The notes under the pieces are model-generated. The model was not told where the DNA came from and searched no databases. It saw only the letters and a program-made list of their open reading frames with translations. The translations under genes and the position numbers were made by a program. Of a stretch of DNA of 64,000 nt, positions 11,874 to 24,848 are shown in pieces. The stretch is from Calonectria ilicicola (Eukaryota > Ascomycota > Sordariomycetes > Hypocreales > Nectriaceae). Each line of letters starts with the position of its first letter. Position 1 is the stretch's first letter. The stretch lies in the NCBI GenBank assembly GCA_020809705.1, contig CP085826.1, forward strand, positions 2,108,001 through 2,172,000, written 5' to 3'.

Positions 11874-13696
11874 ATGAAGTTGCCCTCAGAATTCAATCGT
11901 GGAGATTTGTTTCTCTTAGGCCTCCTTCTTGGCACAGGATGTGTCATTTTTGCCATTTGTGAATACTTTCCAGATACTAGTTTTCATATCAGCTGATTAA
12001 CAAGTTAAAATACAGACTTTTTCAACGACTCGCATGAGCTAAACGGAATTCCTGGACCACCTCTTTCAGCTTATACCAATATTTGGGGATTCACCCAGGC
12101 ACGTCTTCATAAATATTCAAGGGCTGTACATGAACAGCATGAAAAGCTTGGCGCATTCGTTCGGATCTCTCCAAATCATATCAGCATAGGAGACCCAGAT
12201 TGCATCAAGGTAATATCGAGTGTCCTTTTGTATATGCTGGAAATAATAGTCTGCTAATAAATAGGTAGAAGGTGATGGGCCATGGAAATGGTTTCGATAA
12301 GTCTCGTTTCTATGAGATTTTCGACTGGAACTCTCAAAGCGTATTCACAACAAGAAGCCGACAAATACATGCTCGAAAGAGGAAGTGGTTATCCGACACC
12401 TTTTCATCACGATCTATCAATGGTTTTGAGCGGTTCATGACAGACTCATTGGTTATATACGGTAGACAAATGGTCAAATTGGTCAATAGACAACCAGCTG
12501 GTCGGTACATGTACTTAAAAACCGAAGAAATAACTGCCAGAATGCGTCCCGACGAAGGTGTAATTGATGCCACAGTTTGGAATGCTTTCCTCGCCTTCGA
12601 CATTATTGGCGATTTAGTAAGTTGATCCGTATTTTATCTGCTCGCACCGTACTGATTCCAGCATCCAGGCATTCGGTGGAACATTCGAATACACAAAAGA
12701 CGGATTCGATAAAAATAATGGAATCAAGGTCCTCAAAGAACGCGGCGAGTGGTGTGTGGTTGTTGGTCAAATGCTCTGGCTCCGACCTTGGGCGCCGTAC
12801 ATATTCTTTGACAACTTTTTCATCAAAGGTGATAAAGCTGTCTCCGATCTTGGGGCTATTTGCACTGCCGCTGTTCAAAAGAGGCGGGAATCTAAGGTCG
12901 ACGACCGCAAGGACATCCTGAGTTATCTCCTCGAAGCTCGAGACCCTGAGACTGACCAACCGCTTTCATCCCAGGAACTGATCATGGAAGCATTATCCAT
13001 TTTCATTGGCGGCTCTGACACAACCAGCAATACAATTACTCATGGAATTGATCTGCTTTCTAGGCATCGTGAGAAGCTGCTAAAGTTGCAGGTTGAATTG
13101 GAATCAGCATTCCCAGATCCCCTCCCCGAAGACTTTGTACCTGAATTCTCCCACCTGAAAACATTGCCCTACTTGGATGCTGTGATTCATGAAACCTTGA
13201 GGCTCAGGCCGACCATATCCTTCGGCCTTCCTCGGGTTGTTCCCCCAGGCCCTGGTGTCACCTTTGGTGGTCAAAACTTCAAACCTGGAACGGTGCTGTC
13301 CGTTTCAACCTACACAATTCATCGCAACCAAAAGGTATTCGGGGAAGATGCACTTGATTTTAACCCCGACCGCTGGTTAAGAGACTCTAAGGGAGATATG
13401 GAAAAATGTTTTATGAGCTTTAGCTATGGTCCAAGGGCTTGCATTGGACGTAACGTGAGTTGTTTTCTACATTTACAATTTAGACTGGAGAAATTTCCGA
13501 GGAATTCAGTTGCTGACGGTTATAATAGATTGCTATGATGGAGTTAAAGAAGACATTTGCGACCCTTTTTCGTCGATTTGATTATCGCCCAGTATTTCCT
13601 GAAAAGAAAACACAAATTCGGGAAGGGTTTCATCTCAAATGCGTGGAACTTCCTGTGTTTATCTCACAACGCAGGGCTGAGAAGACTTCAGGGTAG
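11874..13696 (+). CDS. Cytochrome P450, CYP53-like (benzoate 4-monooxygenase type)
   Basis: Five exons: 11874-11979, 12016-12209, 12272-12616, 12669-13454 and 13529-13696, summing to 532 residues. An N-terminal anchor (FLLGLLLGTGCVIFAIC) precedes the proline hinge LNGIPGPPL. P450 signatures are all present: I-helix oxygen-activation motif GGSDTTS at residues 329-335, K-helix E-x-x-R in HETLRLRP, NPDRW in the PERF region, and the haem loop FSYGPRACIGRN at 466-477 with the axial Cys at 473. The early motif VRISPNHISIGDP and the GHGNGFDKS block are shared with CYP53 enzymes, which para-hydroxylate benzoate in the fungal beta-ketoadipate route. That assignment is by resemblance. Intron 1 (11980-12015) is only 36 bp with a poor GTTTTC donor, so the extreme N-terminus is uncertain. 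The intron 2 acceptor could be at 12268 or 12271, both in frame. Confidence 0.88.
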
Positions 13697-16600
13697 TCAT
13701 GAACCAATTCATTCGGCAAATTTATTATTTGGTATAATAATTTGCTAAATGGGGAAAACATCATTTCGGCACCAGTTTCTTGAGCCTTGGTTTTGTCAAG
13801 TCCAAATAACTTTCCCCAAGGCGACTAGTTTCACTTGTTTTACATTTGACTAACTGAATATCCAAATTTCCATTTGATTTTGAACATTGCAACTCGAGAT
13901 TCAGCTTGGGACAGCCACACACCTCCGGATCCCGGCGGAGGCTGCGTGGGGGTTGGGGTGATGTGCCTTCGCCACACCACACGGTCATATAAATAGCGAC
14001 CAAAAAATATGCTTAAAGTCTGCAGGAGACTAATACGTGCGCTAGAGTCCAGACACCACGTGTAAATCTCCTGGCTAGCTGTAGTGTGAGGCACAGCTTC
14101 GCCCCCACCCCGTCGGACATTGTGTCGGCCCCCAGCATGGTGAACATTAAACAGACAATTGGCTGCGACTTTTACTGTCAAAGCCCATTTAAGATTAAAA
14201 TGCTGCGCCAGTGCCCTGCATTGGTGGTGATTGGACCCCTCAGTAAACCAGGGGGCTTAAAATACTCCACACAGCCGCAGCCAAGCCCCCAGCTGAACCA
14301 AAGAATAAGCGCTACAAGCAGCTTTGAAGCCAGCCAGATGCGCTGCTGCTACATCCTCTGCGAAACCAGCCTGCCGCTGTACCGTATATCCGGCAAGCAA
14401 TGCCTCCTGTATTAAAATTCAGATCCTTTTCTGGCGGGGCCAGCGCCCATTCAGCCTTCCCTCAAGTTCCATTCCTTTCGTATTGACGATTCTGAGTAGT
14501 CACCTTTTCGGGTTTGCATTACTTGCGGCTGTGTGTTCTTTCAGCACATCTAGCATTTCTTTTCAGCCGTCAGGGTCAGAGGTTGGGTATCCAAGTGAAA
14601 CCAAATCAGCACACTCTCCAACGCGAACAACTAGCTCTGAGATTACGACTCGCCAAACACACCCACGAGATCTATTTCTCAATTACTCTCCAAAATTCGA
14701 TGGACACCGCTTAGTCCTTTTCTCGATGCTCATAATGGGTAAGAATTCGGCTGTACAGGTCCGCTATTTCAATATTTTGTTGCGCGCGGATAATGCATCT
14801 ATCTTCAATGAGGAAGAGCTTGCCTGGAATACATTTTGAAGAATTGCCTAGGTTTTGTAAAAGCGCAATACTTTACATTCATGTTTCTTGATTTCATTTT
14901 ATACGAATAGAACTAACAATCAACGCAGATTGTCTGAGAAAGGTTGTGAGCATTCCATCAAGCCGGCCGACCGCATGTTTCTTGGATAATGTCTACCTAC
15001 CAGAAAGATACTTAGAGTCTAGATTTGTGTTCGTCGCTCCTTCGTATCCATCTTAAAATTGGATACGGATTGTGTTGATTCATTCCAGAATAGACAATCT
15101 TTTACCTTGACTAAGTTCAGAAACACCACCAAAAAAAAAACTCTTATAGGATGCTGTAGCAGAGTTCTTGGGATCAGCTCACTCTCACAAATCCTCTCAC
15201 GAATACCTCGAACCACCAACAGATTCTTTACCAGCCATCCCCAAGCTCCCTAGAACCTTTTCGAGAATGTCGCTAATTAGGTAAAGAAATGTGAAAGGGC
15301 TACAGAAATGAGGAGCCAGATTCAAATGAATGCAGTGTTTCGGGCATATGGAAAAGCTTGTCCATGAAGGCGAAATAATTTTGCACCAATTGACGTGACC
15401 ATTACGAGGGCAAAGTTATGGGTGCAAAACAGAGAGATGAATTTCATTTCTTCATCAACAAATTTTGGCGCAAAATCTTCCAGTCTTGTTTAACATGGTG
15501 CTGATATGTGGCTCTTATAGACATCAAAAGACCATCACAAGTCAAGGGGTCGATCCACCAAACTCAAATATGCCAAGTTTTAGTATTTCTCATCTCACAC
15601 CGCTAGTTGCTTCTCATTCTAATATTCGAAGCAATCGGGGTGACCGCTCTCCACCCACTAGAGATCACATACAGGCGCGGAAGACACACAAGCGCGCCAT
15701 CGCAACAGTTTCAGAATCTCGGACATATCTGCTACGTCTGTGAGATTTTCAGTTGTGCCAAGTCATCAATCGAACGTCATTACACCGTGGATTTGGCGAC
15801 GCTATTGCTAGCTGCACATCAGATTGGGGGGCATGCAGATGCGTCCCGCCAATCAGAACAATGATTCGGCCATCCGATTTCGAGCGGGCCCGAACAGTTG
15901 AAATGATTTGTCTCACTCAGCCCCGTGGCCTCACAGTAGCTTAAAGACTCGTCATCACGCTGTACATCATCTGCTCCGTAAGTTCCAATGTGGTCCACCC
16001 TGACGTGGCTTAAATCACGGGAAGCAACAACTACACCATCGCCAAAAGCCACCAGTCTCACCTTGTTTCATGCGTCTCATTTTCTCGAAAATAATCTCTC
16101 TTTCGCCTTTCATTGAAGCTACTATGCTCAGGTCAGATAAGCTCATTGCGCCAGTTGTTAGTGGCACGCTTGATTGCTCACGGCGCCCCCATGGCTTGAT
16201 CAACGTTACGTTACATCTCCCACATGGAATGGCGCTTCCATTCTCAGTGATATCAGATCAGATCAAGCCAAGAGCCCATTATCACGCCCTTGACGCCAGT
16301 GAAAGTAATTTTCTTTACTAAAACAGAAATTTAATGATCTTATGGAGATGCTGCACACTCCATCAATATGGACACCCCATGTGCATTGTAGGATGATGTA
16401 GGAGAGATATCAAGGAGCAGAAGAAATTAGGAGTTGGTTGTCGCCTGATGGGGCAATAGTCGCCGACCATCAGAAGATCCCACTTGGCGCATCAGCCAAG
16501 ATCCTAACGCCCTCAAACATGATCCCTTTGTATTGAGATATCATGCGACTGACATATTATCAAATGTAATTTGTGTCATCTAGACTTTGAACAGCCGGTT

Positions 16601-19085
16601 ATGCTTGGAATCATAGAGGTTTGGTGCGATTGGACAAGTTGGCTTCTGCCTCACCAGAGTTTAACTCTCAAAATTGGAATCGATGCAATGATTTGTCAAG
16701 AGGTAATTTCCCGATCTTGAGCATTACTTGGGACTTTTCCTCAGTCTAGTTCTATCGGTTTTATTTTGCATTGTTTAGATTAATATCTATTCTCATGACA
16801 TTATTTGGAGCGTGGCTAGGCGTAAGGAATGGAGCCTAATCCCTGGGTCTAAGACACCAAAATGAAAATACCAGGAATTTGAATGCGTCCTAAATATGCC
16901 AGTCCTTCATAGGACTAGCAGGGTTCGGTCCAACCTATGATTTCAATTTTATGACATCATTGCTTCATCAAAATCGCCCATTGATGATGCTGTGAAATTT
17001 TCTCTTCTCTTTGGGCAAGAATTGTCAAGATTTCATAGGCAATGATGCCGAAATTGTTGTCACCGCTAAATTAGTGAGTTTCTATTAATTGCATTTTCAG
17101 CCTTGTATAACAGGGCATCGCGGCCGAAGCCCCATCTCACTCGCTCACGCACCAACAATCCACACACCTTGTCAATTGACATCGCCCCATTCGCGGAATC
17201 CAACCGTCTACACCGCCCCCACCAAAGAACCACCTTCCGCCGGCGACACATGCTCCAGATTAATGCAGGAACTTTTTGAGGGGGTCTGCAAAGTTTTGCC
17301 AAGAATTTGAATGGTGTTTGGAGGACTAGTAAAAAAGTACAACTCCGCATGAGAAGGCGCCCAACTCACAGGACAGCAAATACGAGATGAGTCCTACAAA
17401 GGTTTTTCAGCTTTGCTTCAATGGACAGGTGATCTATTGGGCGTGACAATAACTCTAAACAACCACAGAGCGATGAGAGCAACACGCTCATCTGATATGC
17501 ATTGTCATGTAGTCACATGGTCATTCTATGACCTCATAGTTTACGCGTCAATATCTCCGGGGACATTTCATAGGTATTGAATACTTGCAATACCTGAATA
17601 AGGGTAGCTTAAGGGCGTTAATTTACTAGGACTATTCAGAATGATTGGTGGTAACAGTTCTGCTAGAAATCCCTCAGTTTCATTTCCTATGATACAGGGT
17701 GCGTTTTCTCCTGTCAATTACTCAATAATGCGGGCGGTTTGAAGGAAGGGGCTATGTAGATTTTGGTTCAACTAATAAAGCGGATTTGGACCCTTGCCAC
17801 TATCAAGCCACGCCGAGATGGCCAGCCTCATCGAACACAGCATTTGGCAAAGGCCCTGTCCAGCTGGCTTTCGATCATTCTAGCCCTTGCATGAGGTCTT
17901 TTGTCCCCGGGCTTGTTGGTTCGTGTTAGGGCTGAATGGGCTTGGTTATCACCAAACAAGTGGACACTGTGGATTCCATTATCATGGTAGGTTTGTTTGT
18001 TCGGGCATAGAGGACTCGGCCGAAATACAAAGCGGCATTTGTAAGAATTTGGGTTGAATACTTTGGTCATTCTTATCTTGCACATGTGCCAATACGTTCA
18101 TTTGTCTTTCTACAACATCTAGAGCCAATTAGTGGCTTAGCGGAAGGTGGTCTATGAATACGAGTCTAGGTCACGTCAAGTATGGGAGAACACTGTCACT
18201 TGCACTTAAGAAAACAGGCAACGAACGGGCTACTGCAGCATGTGTGAGGCTGGCCGAAAGATCTCGGCACTCTGGGGCACCGCACGGCCTTATATCGTTT
18301 GTAAAACACCATTCCTTCCAGAACAGAGCCACACCCCCTGAGCTCAAAAATGGGCACACGTCAGCACGTTGCAAGGCACACTTCGCGGGCACTTTTTTAG
18401 TGTCGAACCGGGATTGGCCAATCAGCGAGCTGGAGGAGAATATCTGCAAATCACTACCATTCAGCTCAGCGCAATATGCAGCCAAAACGGGTTAGTCAAG
18501 GACGATGCCCTGAGGCTCGGCCTATGATCGCCCGCGCGATCTTGGCATGACGCTGCCCATCCACCGTGAATTTAGTGTGCTCGTCGGTCCTCCAGCACAT
18601 TGACTGTCCCGCCACCCGGAGCCCTGGCTCTGTGTCCTGGGGCCATGCGCGTGACGCATGTGGCCAGTCCTGCTAGCAGGGCGCGCAACGTCGATCCCGA
18701 TCCGGTTTAGCCCCATCTGTCCCCAACCCACCACTACGGCCCCGTAAGGCTGCGCAGTTGAACGGCCATCCCAAAAAGCATGGCAATCCGATCTCTGTAA
18801 GCGACAAGGAGGCTTGCGGACCAGACCGTTGGGAGAGGACTCACTTTCTTGTCCTTGTATTGGTTGACATCCAATTTCGAACGCGTTGGTCGTCTGGGGT
18901 TCAACGGGCTGCATCAAGATCAGAAATTGTATAAGAACTCGCCTCTAGCTGTCGTCTAAAGCCCATCAACAATTCAATTCAATCTGATCCAACACAGTTC
19001 AATACAATTCAATACAGCTCACTGCCCAGCTATAAACGAAAAGCACAATACAGCACGATACCATCAAAAACAACTCAACTTCACC
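13697..19085. other. 5.4-kb gene-poor region
   Basis: No protein domain, convincing exon chain, tRNA or rRNA could be recognised on either strand. Frames such as 14324-14839 (+), 17066-17350 (-) and 18522-18917 (-) look like chance frames: no domain, no splice logic, biased composition. The right end (about 18.9-19.08 kb) looks like the promoter and leader of the 34-codon ORF that follows. Confidence 0.5.
18930..18935 (+). promoter_or_regulatory. Possible TATA box upstream of the short ORF at 19086
   Basis: A TATAAG lies about 155 bases upstream of the ATG, followed by a CAATTC-rich, purine-poor stretch typical of fungal 5' leaders. Prediction from base composition only. Confidence 0.35.
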
Positions 19086-19190
19086 ATGTCTCCCCCAGTT
19101 CCCTTGATCTTTGTGTCCGTCTCCAACCCTCAGGGCGGAAAGGACTCTGGCTCGTCATCTGGATCCTCCTCCAACTCGGGCTCCAAATAA
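19086..19190 (+). CDS. Possible 34-residue Ser/Gly-rich small protein
   Basis: ATG in a good context (TCACCATGTC) opens 34 codons ending in TAA at 19188-19190. The product starts MSPPVPLIFVSVSNPQGGK and ends in a Ser/Gly/Asn-rich tail. It is preceded by about 150 bases of promoter/leader-like sequence with a TATAAG and CA-rich leader, and followed within 30 bases by a well-formed intron-like segment (GTAAGT at about 19217, ACTGAT branch, CAG acceptor near 19270). The upstream architecture is stronger than expected for a chance frame, but no family is recognised. Alternatively the transcript could be a non-coding RNA, or the coding part could lie in another frame joined by that intron. Confidence 0.35.
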   Translation: MSPPVPLIFVSVSNPQGGKDSGSSSGSSSNSGSK

Positions 19191-19881
19191 TGATTCCACC
19201 ATGGCAATATCCCAATGTAAGTTAATCAGGACGGTCCAACAAGCATTCAATTACTGATATATCTCAGCAGGAATGCATATCCACAGCGAGAGCGCACGGG
19301 AAACAGTACCGCCTTCTAAGCCTCATGTTGCGGGATCAGCCGAAGGATGTGATGCGCTCTGTGATATACATACGACTGGACTTCATGACACTTCTGTTAT
19401 AGAATCGATGTTCAAGTATTTAGATTTTTAGAGTATTTACGCGGATAAGGTGGTTTTAGAAGATTTCTCGCCTGGTCTGTGGCCTATACCGAGAGATGTG
19501 CTAGATTTAAGAGAACAGGTAGACCATAGCCTAGATATTCATTCAACATGGGCTCACGCTCCTTTTACATAAATCAATAGCCTAGCTTCTCCTTGTTACA
19601 AATCTCAATTTAGAAACTGTGCACGTGGTGCATTTAAGAGTGTGGTCAAGACTAATTACGTCACAGTGCATGCTTATTTTATTCGTCTCATGTTGATGAA
19701 ACCCAACAGTGCGTGTCATCCATGAAGGAGATCCAATATCTATAGTGGAACCAAATCTGAGTCTTCCTCTCTCTCCATCGTACTTACTCTAAATCACGAT
19801 CAAAAAGGTCGCATTAGGAGCCAAGAAAGCATAATAGAGTCGTCAGAGTCGTAACAACATCACCGCCCGTTGGGGTCTTGT
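19191..19881. other. Intergenic, with an intron-like segment near its left end
   Basis: Contains a possible intron in the 3' part of the short-ORF transcript (about 19217-19270) and the 3' flank of the lactonase-like gene. No other feature recognised. Confidence 0.4.
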
Positions 19882-21542
19882 TTAGGTCAACGACACTCCA
19901 GAAGCCCCAAGAGTCGCATAAAATAATTTTGTCTGACCGGTAATAATCATTCGACCATTGCCAGCAAATTGGAAATTTGCTGCCTTGGTTCCCGTATAAA
20001 TCTTCCCAATCAGCTTCCCGGAAGGGTTCCATACGTGGACGCCGTCGTAACAACCGGCGTACACATTGCCTTGACTATCACAATGGATACCTACCATGAA
20101 AACTGATCAGTACCCGCAAGTATCCAAAACATTCTTGTAAAGGTGGGTGTTAGGCAAATATCTTACCGTCTGGGATACCAGCTCCAACATAAGCAAACGT
20201 CTTACGATTGTCCCAAGTACCATCTCGGTTCACGTCGAAACGATAACTATCTCCAAAGTCAGTATCCAGGTAGATACAACATGCAACTATCACATACACA
20301 GAGGCTGGGGAAGAGAAGTTCTTGCCATAAAATCCCAGGCTGGTTCCAGTGTCGGTAACAAATGCGTGTCGTCCATCAGGAGAAAAAGTGATGCCTTCCA
20401 ATGTCAGCAAGCGCTTATCTGAATTCCCGAGTCAGAACTTACCGTTTGGTAGAGTAAAATCGTCAGCAACCACGGTCAAAGCACCAGTGGCTATGTTGAA
20501 GCGGTAGACTTGGTTTCGGAGTCCTGGAGCAGGGCGGAAATCTTGGAGATACCCATACAGCGTATCGGTGAAATAAACGTCGCCATTACCGGGGTGGACA
20601 GCCACGTCATTGAGCGAGTTGAACTGTCTGCCAAAGAAGTTGTTGACAAGTACTTTTCAAGTTAGCTCTAACGCCTTTTCGTACTTTGTTTACGTATGCC
20701 AAAGTTTGACTCTTACCAGTAGTATTGTAAGGCTCCTTTGGGTTCATCAAGTACAATGCGGAAGGCACATCTGAGCCTTGTCCTTCTCCCGCGAAAATTA
20801 TCTGACCCTTATAATTTGTGCCACCTATTTATAATTAGAAATTTCCGCAAATGCATCACGAATCTAGTATAATGGTACCGTTAGGGTTGATGACTTGCGG
20901 GTTTGAGCCCACCACGGTCACTTTCACTCTGTCTGATTTGCTCGATGATGTCCGAACAGCTTCAGCTTCGGCAAGAGAGATCTTCTGGATAATGGAAGAC
21001 TTCTCCAAGCCTGTTCCTGCTGCTTTGGCACCGGCATTCTGGACAAAAAAGACTTCCTCGGTTGGGGGGTACCTGGTGTGTTCAATCAACTACATTCAGA
21101 AGAACACCCATGGGTATAGCTTTACTTACCAGACGACAGCTTCATGGAAGATTGGATCTGACTCAGAAGTTGCGATGAGAGTTAGCGATGGGTTCGGCCC
21201 GATAATACTGTAAAACTCGTCATCGTAAATGTGAAAGGGCTTGGCGGTGAGGGATTCCTCCGAGACACCAGGCCAAATGAACAGCTTTTTGAGTGTCAGT
21301 GAATTTTATTCCGAGACCACTCAGGGCCCAAAAGTCTCTACACATACTGTTGTGCCATTTGCTACTGATGGAGGCGGGACTGTCTTCAAAACGCTGAACG
21401 ATGTCTGGTTGATGATCTGAGCTGTATCGGGGACTTGAGCCAGTGCACCCCAAGAAAGGGGATTCAACCCCAACTGGATTAAAATCCCGGCAGCGAGCAC
21501 AGTAAGAGCGGCTGGCATCGTGATCCAGATGATGGTCTGCAT
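19882..21542 (-). CDS. SMP-30/gluconolactonase-family (lactonohydrolase-like) protein, secreted or membrane-anchored
   Basis: Eight exons: 21542-21348, 21284-21130, 21072-20879, 20824-20717, 20652-20443, 20394-20298, 20246-20167 and 20090-19882. They sum to 1,248 bases (415 residues) with every phase consistent. The N-terminus is hydrophobic (ALTVLAAGILIQLGL), suggesting a signal peptide or anchor. The body carries SMP-30/lactonase beta-propeller segments: FNSLNDVAVHPGNGDVYFTD, GITFSPDGRHAFVTDTG, YRFDVNRDGTWDNRKTF, and IHCDSQGNVYAGCYDGVHVW leading to GKIYTG. Asn and Asp residues in the SLNDVAV and DTG segments are where family members bind a divalent metal. Such enzymes open lactones or hydrolyse related esters; the substrate here is unknown. 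Introns are short (48-76 bp); the 48-bp one at 20395-20442 is near the lower limit. The gene ends at the TAA at 19882. Confidence 0.88.
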
Positions 21543-23146
21543 CTTCTCCCCGCGATTGCGACGGTATCAGACACGGTCTTAAATATTTTAGTCACCGCCA
21601 AGACGGAGCGGGGAAGAGCCAAGGTGGTACTCGGAAGCAGCGACGATCAATGGATTCGGGAGTTGAACCAAGTGTGTGAGCGCATTGATCCCTTTCGATC
21701 CGGCTTCGGTAGGCGGGGTTCGGTCACAAACAAAGTTGTCCACGTCGGCCGAGTCGACCGACCCACGCCTTATCACCTAAACCAGTTTATCGGAGAACTA
21801 CGCGCGCGGGGTAGCCATTTTCCGTCCCAACCCACACTCAACCATTCAGCAAAGATCTGCGAGCCTGGGGTAGTCAGCATGGAAATCGTGTCGGAAATTG
21901 TGTGCCTATAAGACATCCCGTCTTTTCCGCTTGAAAACTGAAAATGCGCAAAATCTCACAACAAATTAGGCTGACTGGCAATTCCAACGCCAGGTCTTTG
22001 CATCAACAGAAGCACAATTCAGAATGACCGTGAGAAGAATTATCCAATATTTGTTCCTGAATATATAATTATATTCGCTAAAAAAAAAAAAAAGCATATA
22101 ATTTACCGCATTGAATCAGGGTAGCATCCACGGGGGTTGTTCCGCCTCGACCCCAGTCATACGACATCTTCCTTTCAAGTATGAGCCGTTCATATTTTTA
22201 AATGAGGGAATTAGCAGTTGCCGAGGTAATTCATTGGATCTCATCCTAAAACCCGTGGCGCCTATCCCCTCAACATGATACAAATGCCATGTATGAGGAA
22301 TCGAGCGAACCACCAGCACTAATAACGTATCAAGTCGCGTTCCTAACATCAGATTCATACGATCTATTAGCAGACTCATCAATATTCAATATTCAACACT
22401 TACTTAAATAGTTTATTGCATAAAAATCATTGCTAATCGTTTCTTAGACTATTTATTAGAGAATGCGCACCCTACACCTCAACGATACATTTGCTCTCAT
22501 GATGGATCGGTTCGGAGATTGAGCGGCTTTGATCCAGAACGCACATACCACCAAACGACCACCCTACTCCTTCGCTGATGCTTGCAGCGACTACTGTAGC
22601 CAGTTGTGTGTCTGACTTTTTTTCTTGGGGCAAATATTACAATAGAAAGAGATTCGTAGGAAAAGAAGCCTTAGCTAAGGTTGCCCACTATCCTCTGTCG
22701 TCAACAGCATGCCATTATCAGATTCTCTAACTTCTTATAATTTTCAATTAGAACCAGATTACGAATCAGGATGGAATTTAGTTCAGAGCAGACATCCTAG
22801 AACTTTCTACATTTCTCAGTTGCCTAATGTTGATGAAGCCGTGAATCTTGATCTTGGTCCTGGGCATTTAGCTTTATTTCCCTTCAATTCCCGTTCTATT
22901 AGGACTAGAATAAAAAATAACCCTACAAACGCCTTGCACAAGGCATAATTGGCAGGTAAGGAAAGGGGCTTGGTGTGGGTATCAAAAATAAGGCAATCGT
23001 TTTGGATGCTGCGCCACTTGTGGTTGCCTTGTATTAAGTCATCCAAGTTGCCTGACACTGTGGCAACATTCGTTTTCAACTTGAAATTCCACCAATATCT
23101 TCCGACAGGATTAATTTTGATTGATAATTTCTATCTCTATCCCAAT
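21543..23146. other. Intergenic, divergent promoters of lactonase-like and lipase genes
   Basis: 1.6 kb without a convincing gene. A 79-codon frame at 22709-22948 (+) starts at an ATG and is followed by GTAAGG; it could be a leader exon or small ORF of the lipase transcript but has no recognisable domain. A run of 13 A lies near 22081. Confidence 0.5.
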
Positions 23147-24612
23147 ATGTCGCCGCAACGCAGGTGGAAGAGGCTCAAATCTCTGCTTCGTGGTGAAACT
23201 GTGGATGCAGCAAAGAAAATCGCCGAAAAAGCAAATTCGCATACCCCAGCAAGCGACAACTCGCAAGCCAGCACCGAAGCCATTGCAGAACTGACGACCG
23301 GGCTCGATTTTGTGTTTGAGAACTTGGAATCTGAAGGTAATTAATCCACGTGCTGATTTTCTTTACTTGGGGCATTCGGTATTCTAATGAGTATTTATTG
23401 ATTTGAAGTCGATCATGATCACGGCGACATCCTAGAGGCGCATCTAGAACGATTGCTAGATGAGGCAGCCAAATATCAAAATTCAAGAGTGGATGAGGAC
23501 TCAGGCCAGGCTTGGTCATGGTATGTGTTATTATTGGAAAGTTCATTCAATTTGCCACACTATCGCTAATCTATACCCAGTTCCCAGAACGAAGCTAATC
23601 TCGTCCATTCCGCTTGCTGCTGCTCATCTGATGTATATAAAAACGAGTCCAAAAATACGGCCGAATTGTGTCTCATCGTGGCCAAGAAGCCATCTTTGTC
23701 CGGTACAAGAAAGGCCTTCTCCATATGGAAAAGTCCAAAGGACCAGGCGCTCATAGTGGCTCTGAGAGGTTCGTCTGTGCCTATTGATCATATGGTCAAT
23801 CTGAGTCATACGGCCGGAAATACTCCATCTATCCTAGTATGCACAACTTTGCTAGTCTCGGTTAACATCGCCAAGCTGACTTGTAACAGAAACTAGACAG
23901 TGCTGATTTGACTGTCAGAGCGCACAGCGGCTATCTATCATGCGCTGATGCCTTATTTCCTGATTTAGAAAAAGAAATTTCCCAACAAATCACGAAAAAA
24001 GATCCAATCAAACGCGTGGTATTCACTGGCCATTCCGCTGGTGGTGCTGTTGCTTCGCTACTCTTCATTCGCTTCGCTAATCGGCCGACGCTTTTTCCAA
24101 CCTCCAAATTATCTCTTATCACGTTTGGATCCCCGCCTGTTACCTCTGAAAACATCACGTCATTAGTCAAAGAATTACCCCAGACTGAGTTAATCCTTTC
24201 ATTTGTAAATGAGCTTGATATGGTTACCCGAGCCGATGAAGCCTATATTCGTTCACTTGTTAATCTTTACCGCTCTCGATACAATCTACCACCTGTCGGT
24301 CATAGCAACGAGGAGCCCGCCGAGCCCAACCCATTTCTAAGTCTCAGTGGAGAGTGGCCGTTGCCACCTCCAAGCCTTTATCAAACCGGTGACATTTTAC
24401 TTCTCAAAGAGAGTTTACTGTTGCCAATATCTGAGTCTGACAGTGAAATAAATTCGATTTCATTCTTTGAAGAAGCTTCAGGCTGTGTGGAGCTTTCGTC
24501 TTTGGAGTTTGGTAGACTGCTCTTTTGCGATATCAAGGCCCACAAGCGATCAAATTATCTTGAACGTATCAAAGCCTTGAGAAGGAGCTATACATTAAGA
24601 GACAAATCCTAG
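23147..24612 (+). CDS. Class 3 lipase (alpha/beta hydrolase), intracellular
   Basis: Four exons: 23147-23336, 23409-23520, 23581-23836 and 23890-24612; 426 residues, phases consistent. There is no signal peptide: the protein starts MSPQRRWKRLKSLLRG. The class 3 lipase domain runs from about ELCLIVAKKP to the C-terminus. The nucleophile elbow is GHSAGG, with Ser at about residue 235, inside VVFTGHSAGGAVASLLF. The acid is probably the Asp of SFVNELDMVTRAD, and the His that of AHKRSNYLERIKAL near the end, all in the usual order. LITFGSPPV is another family landmark. It should cleave acyl esters of glycerides or phospholipids in the cytoplasm. Its 3' end faces the convergent GRDP-like gene only 236 bases away. 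Confidence 0.9.
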
Positions 24613-24848
24613 CCATTTGCCATTGACTTCAACAAGACATAAGTAGATCATCACCGAACTTTTAGGTAGAAAAGTGTCGGGTACTATGAACAGGATTACT
24701 GCGGTTTCATCTCTTTGCTTCTAATTCCCAAATTAGATTGATCACACTAAGTTAGCAATCATAGAATAAATATAAAATATTGTGCGGCTCGGCTATGGAT
24801 TGACTAATGCTATACATAAACTACGCGTCATTCATCTATATCTCTAAT

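Noticed and set aside
14324..14839. 171-codon plus-strand frame
   Set aside because: Composition and overlapping frames look random; no domain or splice structure.
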